Part shown: positions 24,601 through 33,071 of the stretch, one piece after another | Position numbering within the stretch: position 1 is the stretch's first letter | How the letters are laid out: every line of letters starts with the position of its first letter | Notes under the pieces: generated by a model | Database searches by the model: none | Told to the model about the DNA's origin: nothing | Seen by the model: the letters and a program-made list of their open reading frames with translations, nothing else | NCBI GenBank assembly: GCA_963514095.1 | Contig: OY741273.1 | Location: 22,741,046-22,805,045 of the forward strand | Reading direction: 5' to 3' | Origin: Eutrigla gurnardus | Lineage: Eukaryota; Chordata; Actinopteri; Perciformes; Triglidae | DNA length: 64,000 bases | Program-made: the position numbers and the translations under genes

Positions 24601-25755
24601 AGCAGTTGAAAATATTTTTTTGACGTCGAAACCAGGCAACAACTGAAAAAGTGGTGAGTTCAATGCCACAATCCCATGTGACTATCCCCAAGTAAAACGT
24701 TATACCGTAAAAAAATGCCCTAAAATACCAGCTAATCTACTAGTTTCCTAACCTCAGAGTTTCCCATTTTCCACCCATCACACTTTTCAGTGTCACTCAA
24801 CTCAGGTTTAAATATAAAAGTAAATATTTGAAAATTATAAATCAACTGGAGCACCTTGGTAGCCAAGAGGTTACAGCACACGCCATATAACCATAACACC
24901 GTGGTTTAATTCTTGACCTTTGTTACATGTCAAAATCCATCACCGTTTCTAGTCCACCTCTATGGATATAAAAAAAACACAAACAGAAGAGGTCAGTCCT
25001 GATGGACGAGTACACCGTATCCAGTTTGTTTCTACTATTAAATAGAGTCAAAGCAGAGAGACACCTTTGTGTCCAAGTGAACTATTTTGACCTCTCAAAT
25101 TCCATTTTAAGAAAACAGACGTGAAATACATCCAGTTTTATTTCCTTTGTGCTTCTGTGAACTCAGTTCAGAGAGTAGTAGAGACCAGGATCAGGACTGG
25201 AATCTTTAATTGGATCTTTAAGTCATCTTTAGACTTCCATACAAATCCATAAATACCTTAAATACAGACACAAACTGTTTCCCACAAACAGAAGAAAGTA
25301 ATAGTGAACTGAGCTGAAACACATCAGAGTCCTGACGGACGAGTAAAACATGTTTCTGTATATCCTGTTTGTTTGATTACATTTATAACAGAAGATGATG
25401 TGAGAAACCACAGTAAAGCAAGTCATTACTATTGCCAATGAGTAATTAGTAATGTGATTACTTTCTTAAAGAGTAATTGACCCGTTTCCCGTCGGTCTGT
25501 ACTATCAAAATAAAGGCAAAAATAAAAAAAAGAACCTTTCCAAAGAGCAGATCAGTGTGCTGCTCACACAGACGTCGCAGTGCTGGAGGTTCTTACAGAA
25601 TGTTATGTAATGTGACAACAACACAGCGTGAGCTTCTCCTACTAGAACATACACACATTAAAAGGCTCTGTGAGGAACCAAGAGCAGCAGAACGATGTGC
25701 ACAAACCACAAACACAGACAGATATTTAATCTTACCTGGTTCCTTTATCTCCCAT
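2112..25755 (-). CDS. arrb1: Beta-arrestin 1, complete 16-exon coding region
   Basis: Cytosolic adaptor that binds phosphorylated, active GPCRs, uncouples G proteins and links receptors to clathrin, AP2 and signalling kinases. Exons in order: 25736-25755, 16111-16141, 14996-15056, 14805-14849, 13768-13964, 13272-13331, 13119-13186, 12670-12805, 8447-8531, 8288-8360, 7885-8022, 7068-7151, 6226-6249, 6036-6106, 5426-5474, 2112-2220. The sum is 1,251 nt, 416 aa (human about 418), with all phases joining. The start MGDKGTR is that of arrestin-beta-1 rather than beta-2 (MGEKPGTR). Visible landmarks: polar-core Arg169 in LVIRKVQ, Asp290 and Asp297 in LALDG and HEDTN, the clathrin box LIEFD at about 375-379, the AP2-binding FEDFARQR at about 387-394, and a terminal Ser-Pro (410-411) matching the mammalian ERK site. 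Intron 1 (about 9.6 kb) and intron 8 (about 4.1 kb) are the longest and repeat-laden. No breaks are seen. Confidence 0.96.
2430..2768. mobile_element. Harbinger-like MITE
   Basis: The two ends form imperfect terminal inverted repeats: the left reads GATCACACCAAGACGC from 2431, and the reverse complement of the right end reads GATCACACCGAGATGC. Length is about 340 bp with no coding capacity. It sits in the last intron of arrb1, about 210 bp upstream of the terminal exon. A CTTA occurs outside each end, compatible with a short T/A-rich target duplication, but I cannot fix the exact border. The superfamily is inferred from size and TIR style only. Confidence 0.55.
2964..3018. repeat. (CAT)18 microsatellite
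   Basis: A perfect run of about 18 CAT triplets in the last arrb1 intron. It encodes poly-His or poly-Ile in chance reading frames on the plus strand; none is a gene. Confidence 0.97.
3343..3462. promoter_or_regulatory. Two NRF1-like GCGCATGCGC palindromes
   Basis: GCGCATGCGC occurs near 3346 and again near 3451. This is the core bound by nuclear respiratory factor 1 in vertebrate CpG promoters. The two copies flank the start of the transposase-like frame, so they may be the relic promoter of the hAT element rather than an arrb1 control site. Binding is not shown by the sequence. Confidence 0.4.
3396..3776 (+). pseudogene. N-terminal fragment of a ZMYM/TTF-type hAT transposase
   Basis: A 126-codon open frame inside the 3171-4266 element. 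A second methionine near residue 45 begins MAENINYIQAL; about 45 residues further the frame reads NSVRHFQASAYEKHKWLAS. This resembles the block before the zinc-binding segment of TTF/ZMYM-type hAT proteins, where a histidine/phenylalanine stretch leads into a Y-x-K-x-x-W-L motif and then cysteines. Here the frame leaves that pattern after KWLAS, shows no following Cys pairs, and ends 20 residues later. It is therefore a truncated relic with no catalytic domain. Homology is inferred from the short motif only. Confidence 0.5.
4291..5045 (+). mobile_element. Decayed Tc1-type transposon with paired-like HTH remnant
   Basis: The piece lies between two TA microsatellites. On the plus strand, from about 4533, a short open frame reads MHEKIIEIFK and then IGRHLDISPSIVLKIIKIFK before a stop. 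This is the pattern of the N-terminal helix-turn-helix of Tc1-like transposases (EKI-I-F, then K-I-LDIS-STV-I-I). The catalytic DDE part is missing: the sequence moves quickly to an AT-rich 3' end (GTAATTTACAAATCACTGC) of the kind that closes this common fish family. It is a short internally deleted copy in arrb1 intron 15. Confidence 0.7.
5045..5071. repeat. (TA)n microsatellite
   Basis: A run of about 13 TA units at the right border of the Tc1-type remnant. A similar run precedes the hAT element at about 3135-3169 and lies between the two elements at about 4266-4290, consistent with TA-seeking insertion and later slippage. Confidence 0.9.
6226..6249 (-). other. arrb1: arrb1 24-nt microexon (8-residue optional insert)
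   Basis: Bounded by a CAG acceptor and an AG/GTAAC donor, it codes LLGDLAA plus part of a serine, residues 333-340. Length is exactly 24 nt, so inclusion or skipping keeps the frame. Skipping would join exon 12 (GG at its end) to exon 14 (T at its start), making a glycine codon and restoring the frame. In mammals the long and short beta-arrestin-1 isoforms differ by this same 8-residue segment. Alternative use here is an inference. Confidence 0.85.
8617..8810. repeat. Fish dispersed repeat ('AATCAGAATCAGAAA...' type)
   Basis: The segment starts AATCAGAATCAGAAAACTTT and continues with TTAATCCCACAGGAAATTGT. This resembles a very frequent teleost repeat whose core reads like 'CAGAATCAGAAATACTTTATTGATCCC'. 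It lies in arrb1 intron 8. Its class is not evident from the sequence, and assignment rests on memory of the core motif. Confidence 0.4.
8863..9762. mobile_element. hAT-like non-autonomous element nested in an older repeat
   Basis: The left end reads TAGGGTTCGGCATCGAAAAT. The reverse complement of the right end reads TAGGGTTGGGCATCATTTGG, so the termini are inverted repeats of about 15 bp with a single mismatch in the core. Flanking sequence on the left (GTGGAATATAACTACATTTACT) and right (CTCAAGGACTAGTAAAGTGC) looks like two halves of one teleost repeat, whose other end appears near 19860-19985. No transposase is seen; it may carry only a 5' exon-like segment with a GTAAG donor near 9055. Confidence 0.6.
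10880..11330 (+). pseudogene. Degenerate Tc1-like transposase fragment
   Basis: At about 11160-11230 the plus strand reads ARLRFAKDHKDCTVEDWSKV followed by IF. This is the block before the first catalytic aspartate of Tc1 transposases (usual form RL-FAK-H-DW--V-FSDE). The SDE is replaced by other residues. About 15 codons on, RPGEAYGPQCLTPTV matches the R-GEAY-P---PTVKHGGGS region in another frame. Frameshifts and loss of the catalytic residue show the copy is dead. It lies in arrb1 intron 8. Confidence 0.65.
11486..11600. repeat. hAT-like MITE fragments ('TGTCAAAATGAACGCATTAACGC')
   Basis: CTGTCAAAATGAACGCATTA and the repeated AACGCATTA motif resemble the end of a common fish hAT-type repeat that carries alternating 'AACGCGTTAAC' blocks. 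It lies in arrb1 intron 8. A second fragment of a different fish hAT-type repeat starts near 12344 (GGGATGTGCGATATGACGAT). Both are partial and assigned by motif only. Confidence 0.4.
12534..12651. repeat. Compound (TA)n(TG)n microsatellite
   Basis: About 45 bp of TA-rich repeat runs directly into about 70 bp of TG. It ends about 19 bp from the donor of arrb1 exon 8 (12670-12805), so on the transcript a long CA/AU tract follows that 5' splice site closely. Confidence 0.97.
16868..17620 (+). pseudogene. 3' end of an L2-type LINE reverse transcriptase
   Basis: Conserved C-terminal RT blocks are readable in three successive frames. Near 16885 comes a CLADISTW block leading to LKLNLHKTKL; near 16985 comes a stretch containing ARNLGVILDDQLS; from about 17125 comes LLVQAPVISRLEYCNSLLAE, then LQLIQNAASRLVF, HVTPLLCGLHWLPV and FKTMALAFKAINGTAPIYLQ. 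This order (LGV-DD-L, ISRLDYCN, LQ--QN-AARL, LHWLPV, FK----KA-NG-AP-YL) is that of the L2/CR1 group of fish LINEs. The frame changes mean at least two frameshifts, so it is dead. It sits 5'-truncated in arrb1 intron 1, antisense to the gene. Confidence 0.85.
17917..17937. repeat. Poly-C tract
   Basis: About 19 consecutive C residues in arrb1 intron 1. Similar homopolymers occur near 26022-26036 (C) and 60883-60903 (G). Length is unreliable in assemblies. Confidence 0.9.
18130..18262. repeat. Partial fish hAT-like repeat ('GCTGCAAnnATTAATCGAT' family)
   Basis: Near 18205-18260 the sequence AAAATAATCAGTACATTAAT followed by TGATGATTAAAAAGCCTTGCAGCTCTG is the reverse-sense terminus of the family seen more fully at about 26994-27334. 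Only one end is preserved. Confidence 0.45.
19153..19806. repeat. 18-bp minisatellite
   Basis: About 36 copies of the 18-bp unit CACACCTGAACACATGGT with mainly GGT/TGT/CGT variants at the end. A variant block (CCTAAACACAACCATCACAC) occurs twice, 129 bp apart, showing a recent internal duplication. Since 18 is a multiple of three, long open frames exist on both strands, including a 246-codon minus-strand frame of MCSGVT/VFRCDH hexamers. These are array by-products. It lies in arrb1 intron 1. Confidence 0.95.
19860..19985. repeat. Fish dispersed repeat end ('ACTCAAGTAAAGTAAAAGTA')
   Basis: Contains ACTCAAGTAAAGTAAAAGTA and ends with CTAGTTTCCACTACTGCTTC. It appears to be the opposite terminus of the repeat that is split around the 8863-9762 insertion (ACATTTACT...CTCAAGGACTAG). 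Class unknown. Confidence 0.4.
22480..24480. repeat. Repeat-rich part of arrb1 intron 1
   Basis: Several segments look like dispersed fish repeats: the AAGATGGCAATGGCC motif occurs at about 22502 and again at 23990 (with a further CAAGATGGCAACG at 23967), and a block at about 23080-23360 (GGTGGTAGTTGAACCGGGGC ... TCAGTTGACACCTCTGCACC) reads like a well-spread teleost repeat. I see no open frame with recognisable homology and no exon of arrb1 between 16142 and 25735. Confidence 0.4.
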
Positions 25756-26060
25756 CCTGATGACGCTGACGAGTCGACAGCAGCCGGACGGAGAGACGAT
25801 GGAGGAGGAGGAGGAGGAGGAGGAGGAGGGATGCTGTCACCGTGGAAACTGAGGGGAGGATGTCTCTCTCTTTCTCTTTCTCTCTCTCCCTCCCTCTCTC
25901 AGGAAGTCGCTGTCATGCCGTCAGATTCTACTCAGTGGGAGGAAAAACCTCCATCTGAGCTCCAAACGACTGAATCCCCCACTATGCTGCTCCTCCTCCT
26001 CCTCTTTAAACACCCCCCCCCCCCCCCTCTCTCTCTCCTCCCTGTCTTCTCTCTATATTC
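25756..26060 (-). promoter_or_regulatory. arrb1: 5' UTR and proximal promoter area of arrb1
   Basis: This lies directly upstream of the arrb1 ATG on the minus strand. It contains purine/pyrimidine-biased runs: a GGA repeat at about 25801-25828, CT-rich DNA at 25862-25902, and CT/poly-C at 26000-26040. No TATA box is evident at a fixed distance. The transcription start is not determinable, so this is a positional call. Confidence 0.4.
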
Positions 26061-26993
26061 AGACTGATTAGCAGTAAAACGTGTTAAAACATGAAAACAG
26101 CCAGAGGACACATTGTGTTCATCATTAACATGCTGACAGCTGGACTCTGACCTTCAGTAAAATAAACACTAACCATAAGATCTTATTTTCAAATAAACAC
26201 AAGTTAAACTGCGTCACAGTAACAAACAGAGCTTCTGTACAGAGTCTGAAATGTGCCAAATTAAAGATGTATTATATTTATGGAACCACAGCAAAAACAC
26301 ACCAATCCGTAAACAGGCAGCTGGTGTTAAATTAACATGTGTTGCATCATCAGGAAAATACAAATTAAAGAAAAAATATATATTTATTTGCTCATTTTAA
26401 ATATGTAATAATATTTTTCTTCATCGTGCTGACTGCATGAAACTTCCTCTCGCATCATTGGATAAAGTGGCAACATTAACGTTCAGATACACAAAATATT
26501 AATGTAGACAAAATAATCAAATTACTATAAATGAAATCCCAAATTATACATCATCAAGAACGAGAACACATTTCCTGACTGTCGATGCATCAAAGGTTCC
26601 AAATACTTTTATTTTTCAAAACAGCCTTGAAAAGTCTCAAAATATAAGGACTGAACTTTGGTTCGAGGCAGCAGCTGCTTTCTGTTCCCTAATTAATATC
26701 CTCAGTGTGAAACCGCCTGAAGCTTCGTCAAAACGTCATATTTTTAAATATCGACGGCTTCAACTTAAATAAATTAAGAAGACGGGCGAGGAGATGAGAG
26801 GATGAAGGTCAGACAGCAGCTTATTAGAAATAAAGACTATTTGTTCATCCGTTACAGCAGCAGATATTAGATGAACATGTCAGAGATTTAATATCTAATA
26901 AAATAATATTCAGCTCAGTCTAAACTAATCATCTTATTATTGCTTCAGTCTCATAGAATAAAAATGTATTAAGTGAATAAATTGTATTACATT

Positions 26994-27334
26994 AGGGCTG
27001 CAACAATTAATCGATTATAAAATAGTTGACAATTAGTTTGATCAACGATTAGTTGAGACAATCTATAGTGATTCCTTTATTTCTTCACTGAAATGGAAAA
27101 CTGAGCAAAATCTGATGAATGTAAGTTAATAATTCAATTTATGTGTAGGGAAAGTATTTTACAAAAACCAACACTTAAGCAAGAGAGTGTTAAAATATGT
27201 GAATAAGTGAAATAAAAAAAACAATATGAATATAAGTTAATTAGTACATAAATACGTTTTGCTTTTTGAATGAAAACGGTTTCTGATTAATAATAATCGA
27301 CAGATAATCGAATACCAAAACAGTTGTCCTTAAT
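26994..27334. mobile_element. hAT-like MITE ('AGGGCTGCAACAATTAATCG')
   Basis: It starts AGGGCTGCAACAATTAATCG and carries multiple ATTAATCGA/AACGATTAG blocks. The right end (GATAATCGAATACCAAAACA followed by GTTGTCCTTA) is a diverged inverted counterpart. This is a very common teleost short DNA element of about 340 bp without coding capacity. A partial second copy is at 18130-18262. Confidence 0.55.
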
Positions 27335-27842
27335 AGTTCAGTAAATTTCTAGAGTAAAAAAATGTTTCGGTTCACACTAATTACATGAAATGTACTGCTA
27401 ATATTTTCATTTACATTGCTGCTGTTTTATGGATATTTTCTGACTTCCACATTTGTTTTGTTACTCATTATTTAATGTTAATAAATGTGCCTATTTGTTA
27501 TTTTTATACTTGATCCTTGTTGACCTTAAGTTGTGCAGTCTGGTTTGGGTTTTAGTAAAGGAGTGTGGTACGTAGGCTGTTGATGTGAGCAGCTGTACTG
27601 AATATGAAGTTGCTGATTTGTTGTGACAGCTCTGATAATCATAATACGTCCTGTGACGTTCGTCCTACGCCCTTTAAATAACTAGCTGCAGTCACGTTGG
27701 GGAGTTCTTCAAGCTTGTGCTTTCAGGGCTATGAATGACAACAGACTGACTGTAAACAGACAAGAGGCTGTGTGTCACAAACTGTGGTAAAAAAAACCCT
27801 GATTAAGACATATTCTGAATGTGCTGAACACATGACTAAAAA

Positions 27843-28480
27843 AATTACGCGTACGTACTGAGGTCGTCGTCTACGTACAAGGTCGTCCTACGTACAGAGG
27901 ATTGTCGCGTACGTACCGAGGTCGTTGTCGCCCACGTACAGAGGATTGTCGCCTATGTACAGAGGTCGTCGCCTACGTACAGAGGATTGTTGCCCACGTG
28001 GCAACTGTGGCTCAGGTGGTAGGGTGGGTTGGCCAGTGTTCGGAAGGTCGGCGGTTTGATCCCTGCCCTCGTCACTTGTGTCATGGTCGTTGTGTCCTTG
28101 GGTAACACTTCACCTTGTCTCGTGTGAATGTGTATGCCTGCTGTATGTTTGATGTGGTGGTCGGAGGGGCTGTGTAACTTGGAAAGGGTCTTTGGGTTCA
28201 AGAAAGCGCTATATAAATTTAATTGTTTTTTTGTTTTTTTTTTACTTTGCCTGAGGTACTGAGGTTGTCGCCTACGTACGGAGGTCATTGCCTACGTTCC
28301 AATTCCCGTCCCCAACGTACCAATTTCATCGCTTGAGGTATTGAGGTCGTCACCTACGTACCGAAGTTGTCGCCTACGTTCCAATTCCCGTCCCCAACGT
28401 ACCAATTTCATCGCTTGAGGTACTGAGGTCGTCGCCTAGGTACAGAAAATAGCCGCCTACGACCTCGGTATACGCCAATT
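27843..28480. repeat. CpG/TACGTA-rich minisatellite with higher-order units
   Basis: Tandem units of about 20-23 bp around GTCGTCGCCTACGTACCGAG, rich in CpG and TACGTA palindromes. In the right part (28255-28450) the units form a longer repeat of about 85 bp that contains CCAATTCCCGTCCCCAACGT and occurs twice. A tRNA-derived SINE splits the array at about 28001-28243. Confidence 0.9.
28001..28243 (+). mobile_element. tRNA-derived SINE with L2-like tail
   Basis: The head has an A-box-like TGGCTCAGGTGG (from about 28009) and a B-box GGTTTGATCC (28053-28062), spaced as in a tRNA promoter for RNA polymerase III. The body ends in AAGCGCTATATAAATTTAAT and a T-rich tail, a 3' end shared by many fish SINEs and L2-type LINEs that mobilise them. 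Flanks on both sides are the TACGTA minisatellite, so the insertion landed inside the array. Confidence 0.75.
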
Positions 28481-29929
28481 TTTGGCACGTTCAAGACCGG
28501 GGGGAGTCAAAATGGAAGACGCTTGCCTCTACAAATCATTAATACATAAAAAAAAACACTTACAGACAAAATCAAGACATATTTTATTAAAATGTGTACA
28601 TTACACATTACATTATTTTCTATGACTGTTTAGAAATTGGTTAGATTTGTTGACAAATACCTGAATAAAGGCAAATGAGTTTGGGTTAGTTCAGCAGCAT
28701 TATTGTTTTAATAGTCACTACTGGTTAGTCAGTTTGAACTGACAGGCTGATCTGCCAGGAGGGAAGATAAATAGGACTGAATCAGAATCAATGATTTGTC
28801 TCTGAGTTCAAGACTGACGACGATACAATACAAACAAGATAGTTTGTTCTCCTTAATAAAAAGTTCCCTCCCCCTGATGGTAAAAATGAATTAGCAAAAA
28901 CGTACAAAATAATAATCACAAAATAAATAACAGAAAACAAAACAATATAAAAAAAAAATCAAACAGAAGGTTGGTATTAAAGCTTTTACCATCAGGACCT
29001 TCTCAATATAAGTAATCAGTTCTTTAAGAGGAAACAAACAATAAAACCAGCAACAAAAAATAATGAACCGAACCATCATGAATATAAAACATATTTTACC
29101 TCTGAATTCAAAAGGCAGCTATCGCTAAACATCCGACCGAGCTGTGAATCAGAACTGGTCTCCAGGTCTGACAGGGACTCATTTACCTCTGAACTCAGCA
29201 GGACCAGACCTGAATCCATTCCCTTAAGACTCATTTAGATCAACATTGACATTCTGGATTAGAATAAATTAAGAGCCACATAATCCAAAATTCCTAGTTT
29301 ATCAGCTGTTTCCGTAAATGTGTGTTAATAATGAGTTAGTTGTGGGTTTAGATCTGGAAGCAGCTTCATGTGTATCACAACCAGGAGTTTGTTCAGAAAT
29401 GTTGAGGCTTGGTTTGAGCGTTTTAACTAAATCAGGCAGTTTAACGATGATAGTATCAGATCAGATGTAAATCACTCGGTTTCATGTCGATGTGTTGAGA
29501 CTCCATCAGAGCCTCCGGCCATCGACTTTTCTCTTTGAAGCTGCCGACTTCAGTCTTCAAAGCAGAGAAGCTAAACAGAGGATTACATGCAGACGCCTTT
29601 TAAGTGTAAATCCACCACTCAGAGCTGCAGAGCAGTCAGGCTTCTGGACCAGAACCAGACTGAGCGGATACACTACCAAACTGAGTTGATTTGGAAATAT
29701 TTGTTCCTCAGACCTCCTCAAACATGCTGCTGTAGTATTTTGTCATGACAGGAGGAAGAACACATTACATGACTAACCAGAACTCTTCAGAATAGACTGT
29801 AATTTTGGAGTTTCTGGCACAAGTTCACCTCGTTCAAAAAGTGCATAGAAGTGTGAGGAGATAAAAACTGCAGCAATCTATCATCTAATCATAGTTAACC
29901 CTTGTGCCTTTGATTTGTACGTGGGATCA

Positions 29930-30320
29930 TTTGTGTTCGTTTGTGGCACAAAGGCTGGACGCGCCGGAGAGGAGGCGGGGCTTACCTCCACTTAAAGGTG
30001 TGAAGTTGCAGATACCAAACAGCATCCTGTCCGAGTACATCACCCATGTGCTCGTTGAATTTCACTGAGCTGCATTCAGTCTGAATAGCAATATCGTCTT
30101 GTTTACGCAGCTATATGCGCCCAAATCAAACAACTTTGTTCCGATTTGATTACAATAAACAGGTAAAAATGTTGAAGTAGCAACAAAATGATGACGATGA
30201 GTCTGCTTGAATTTGCGTTTTTGCATTCACTTTACATGCAATTTACTTGCGCAAAAAATTGCTTCACATTTGGTGTGAACGATTGAGCCATTTTGTTTTA
30301 CAGTTTGTGTTTCGGCAAAT
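29930..30320 (+). repeat. Dispersed DNA repeat, family A copy 2
   Basis: CACAAAGGCTGGACGCGCCG then GAGAGGAGGCGGGGCTTACC corresponds to the 180-225 block of copy 1, and the segment ends with CACATTTGGTGTGAAC near 30265-30280, as copy 1 does. The middle is shorter. Borders are approximate. Confidence 0.5.
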
Positions 30321-30631
30321 ACACGCTATTCTCCTGGTGTTCCCTAGGGGCATATCTGCAGTGTTTGATGCAATGCATGAAAATCAATGTTGTTGATAAC
30401 CATCAACATATCTCAAACTGAAATTTTTTTGATATTATGTGATAAAAGTGGCATTTGTAGGAATACAATTCTGAAAATGAATGAATATATGGTTAAAGTT
30501 ATAATCATGATTAATGTTGGTTAAAATTGTTTATAACTTTCATGGCATTTTTTTTACAAAGACATCTTTGTCTAAGCACATCAGAACAACTTTTTAACCC
30601 GATTCAGAAGGGTTACATGTTCGGTTTATGA

Positions 30632-30637
30632 TTTATT
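30632..30637 (-). terminator. atg16l2: Candidate polyadenylation signal of atg16l2
   Basis: TTTATT on the plus strand is AATAAA on the transcript, about 355 nt beyond the atg16l2 stop codon. Other A/T-rich candidates are nearby, so this is only the nearest canonical hexamer. Confidence 0.3.
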
Positions 30638-30991
30638 TCTACAATATGGCTGCTGTGGAATGTACTCTACAGGAATGTTTTGATATTTTGGTTGTAGGTT
30701 TCCCTTTGTTCAGGTTTTTACATTTAACAAAATGTAAATGGTAAGGTAACATGTTTTCCCTTGTTGTCGCTATTAATGATTCCCAGTTATCTTATAAAAA
30801 GCAAATGCAAATGCAAATGCAAATGCAAAAAAATAAAAATAAAAAAAAACAGCAAGCAGAACGTTTCAAATCCCTTCTGTCCAATCAACAAATAGCTTTT
30901 AAAAGCAAACACAAATGTTCCCTTTAACAGCTCTCAGACCAGTTTGATTTTTAAGGCTGTGACAACAGGACCTCTTTGTGGATTGGCTGTT

Positions 30992-33029
30992 TCAGATGTC
31001 ACCCCAGAGGACAGCCCGCCTACTCTTATCCACACTGACAAAATATTCACCAGACAGAGACCAGGACACAGCACTGATTGACGAACTAAAGAGAGAGAGA
31101 GAGGAGAGGGGTTATTAAAGGAACACGACAACATTTACTGTGAGTAAATCATGCGGCGTTCCTCAGAGGAGCATCCTGATTTTTCTATTTACCCTTGTGT
31201 AGATCACAAGGATCACTCCACCAGGTAAAATATGTATTCTTTATTTATACTGGAGTGTGTCTAGTCATCACTGAATACCCTGGGCATTTTTTATTTCAAG
31301 TTAAATAACTATATAATAAATTAATAATATATGTGGAGACAAGCTGAGATAAACAGTTGAAAGTGCTGATCTGGGGCCTTTCACACAAAGTGTCAATTAT
31401 GTCTGTGGGCCATGAAGCATATTTTTTAAATACCTTTTGAATTTATTAACTATTTATAGACATACATAGGATTTGAAATAAAAAAGGCAGTTTTGCCTTA
31501 TTCTGTATGTTCATATTCATTATGTTTGTATAAATAATTAAACTTATTATTACTAATTTGTTCAACCTTGGTTAAATTATATTTGGAGTAATACCATTCT
31601 TGTATTTTCAGTTCCTGGCAGCTTTATACTTGAATGAATTTGTAAAACATTTAGTAGGTCTCGTTCTAATCTAAACTAAATCGAAATCTTTAATAACAGG
31701 AGTTCCTCAGGGAAGTGTCATGGGTTCTCTAATCTTTCCATTTAACGTTATAGCGATTTCAAATGACTCTTAACATTTAGACATTAAATAAGTAAAAAAT
31801 AAGGTCAAGCTTGCTCTCTGTCTTTGATAATATGCAGAGCCCCGCAGGGAAACATCCTCAGTTATCTGATCTTTCTATTAAACCTTATGGTGATTTAAAG
31901 AGGAATTTATTAATCATTTGTTTGTGATCTGTTCTTCATCTTGGTTCTGTTACCTGTGCTTGTCAGGCAAGTGGGTCTCCAGCTTGCCGGTGGAGACGTT
32001 CCAGATGTAAACCACACCGTCAGCTGATCCGGCCGCGAGGAAGCAACTGTCTGCACTGATGAGAGAACATTGTAAAAATGAATTTAAGTAATTCCACTGC
32101 TTACAAACATGGTATATCACCACACCTCTATCTTAAAGACTTCAAAGCAGCAAGATGTTCTACATTACAACGTTTTTTCCAGCCCCTTTTATTTATACTA
32201 TCTTTTCATTGTGGGATTATCACTCCTTTTTTCCACAACATCGTTTCGTTGTGTAAAAGGAGACACCGTAGCAGCGTTATGCCGCAAACGTAAGTTCAGT
32301 ATTAATGGTGAAACCTTGGCATATCAAGTGATTTATTTTTCATGCGATTAAATCTCAATACATTTTTAGTTTTGTCATCAGTACTTTCACACAGGACATG
32401 ATTATTAGCTGATGTAAAAGAACAACTTAGGAACATTTGTGTCCTATGAATTTTAACACATTAATGTTTCACTTCGTAGATAAATGATGAGCTCATGATG
32501 GGTTCTGTGTGGGACTCAAAGAGAAAACCCTGCAGGGAACACTGACTGACTGTGTGTAGAAACACATTTATGTTTTAAGTGTTTCTGTGAGAGAGCTGAA
32601 CCGACAAAGCATGTTGGTGCTGCGGTCGTCATGGAAACTGCAGAAAATTATCCAGGCGGCATCCCACCTCTTTGTTTTCATCTCTCAGTTTTCTGGTGGA
32701 ATGTTTCGATCAGAAACACATCGATTAATCGCAGATAATTAAATACAATAAATCTGACCTGAAATAAATAATCTGTCGGAATGAATAACAGCTCTGCTCT
32801 CATTGTGGTGTCTTCAACTCCTCTGTTACATACAGCAAGACAAGAAACCAGGTTACTCAGATTATTCAGAGAAACCAGGTTATGTAGATAATCGGATGAT
32901 TACATGAACTGCAGTTGTGTTTTTTTTCTGTTTGCAGTTTTCCCTCCTGGATGCACACATTGTTGCATTTTTCAGAAACCTGAGGCAATACTGATACTAC
33001 AAACAAAGTTGAATTAAACCCTGTATTTC

Positions 33030-33071
<42 letters not shown>

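Larger units (their letters stand above)
26061..30991. other. Intergenic region between arrb1 and atg16l2
   Basis: No exon with recognisable homology is seen on either strand. It holds a hAT-like repeat at 26994-27334, a CpG-rich minisatellite with an embedded SINE at about 27843-28480, a family A repeat copy at about 29930-30320, and, below 30992, the presumed atg16l2 3' UTR. The remainder is AT-rich single-copy-looking DNA with nothing I can identify. Confidence 0.6.

Noticed and set aside
2112..25755. Assignment as beta-arrestin 2 (arrb2)
   Set aside because: The MGDKGTR start, FRKDLFVAN and the acidic Ser-Pro C-terminus with an LLGDLA microexon follow arrestin-beta-1; LIEFD alone is the beta-2 form.
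25477..26067. 196-codon plus-strand frame
   Set aside because: It overlaps arrb1 exon 1 and the low-complexity GGA/CT/poly-C 5' flank in antisense; composition-driven, with no recognisable domain.
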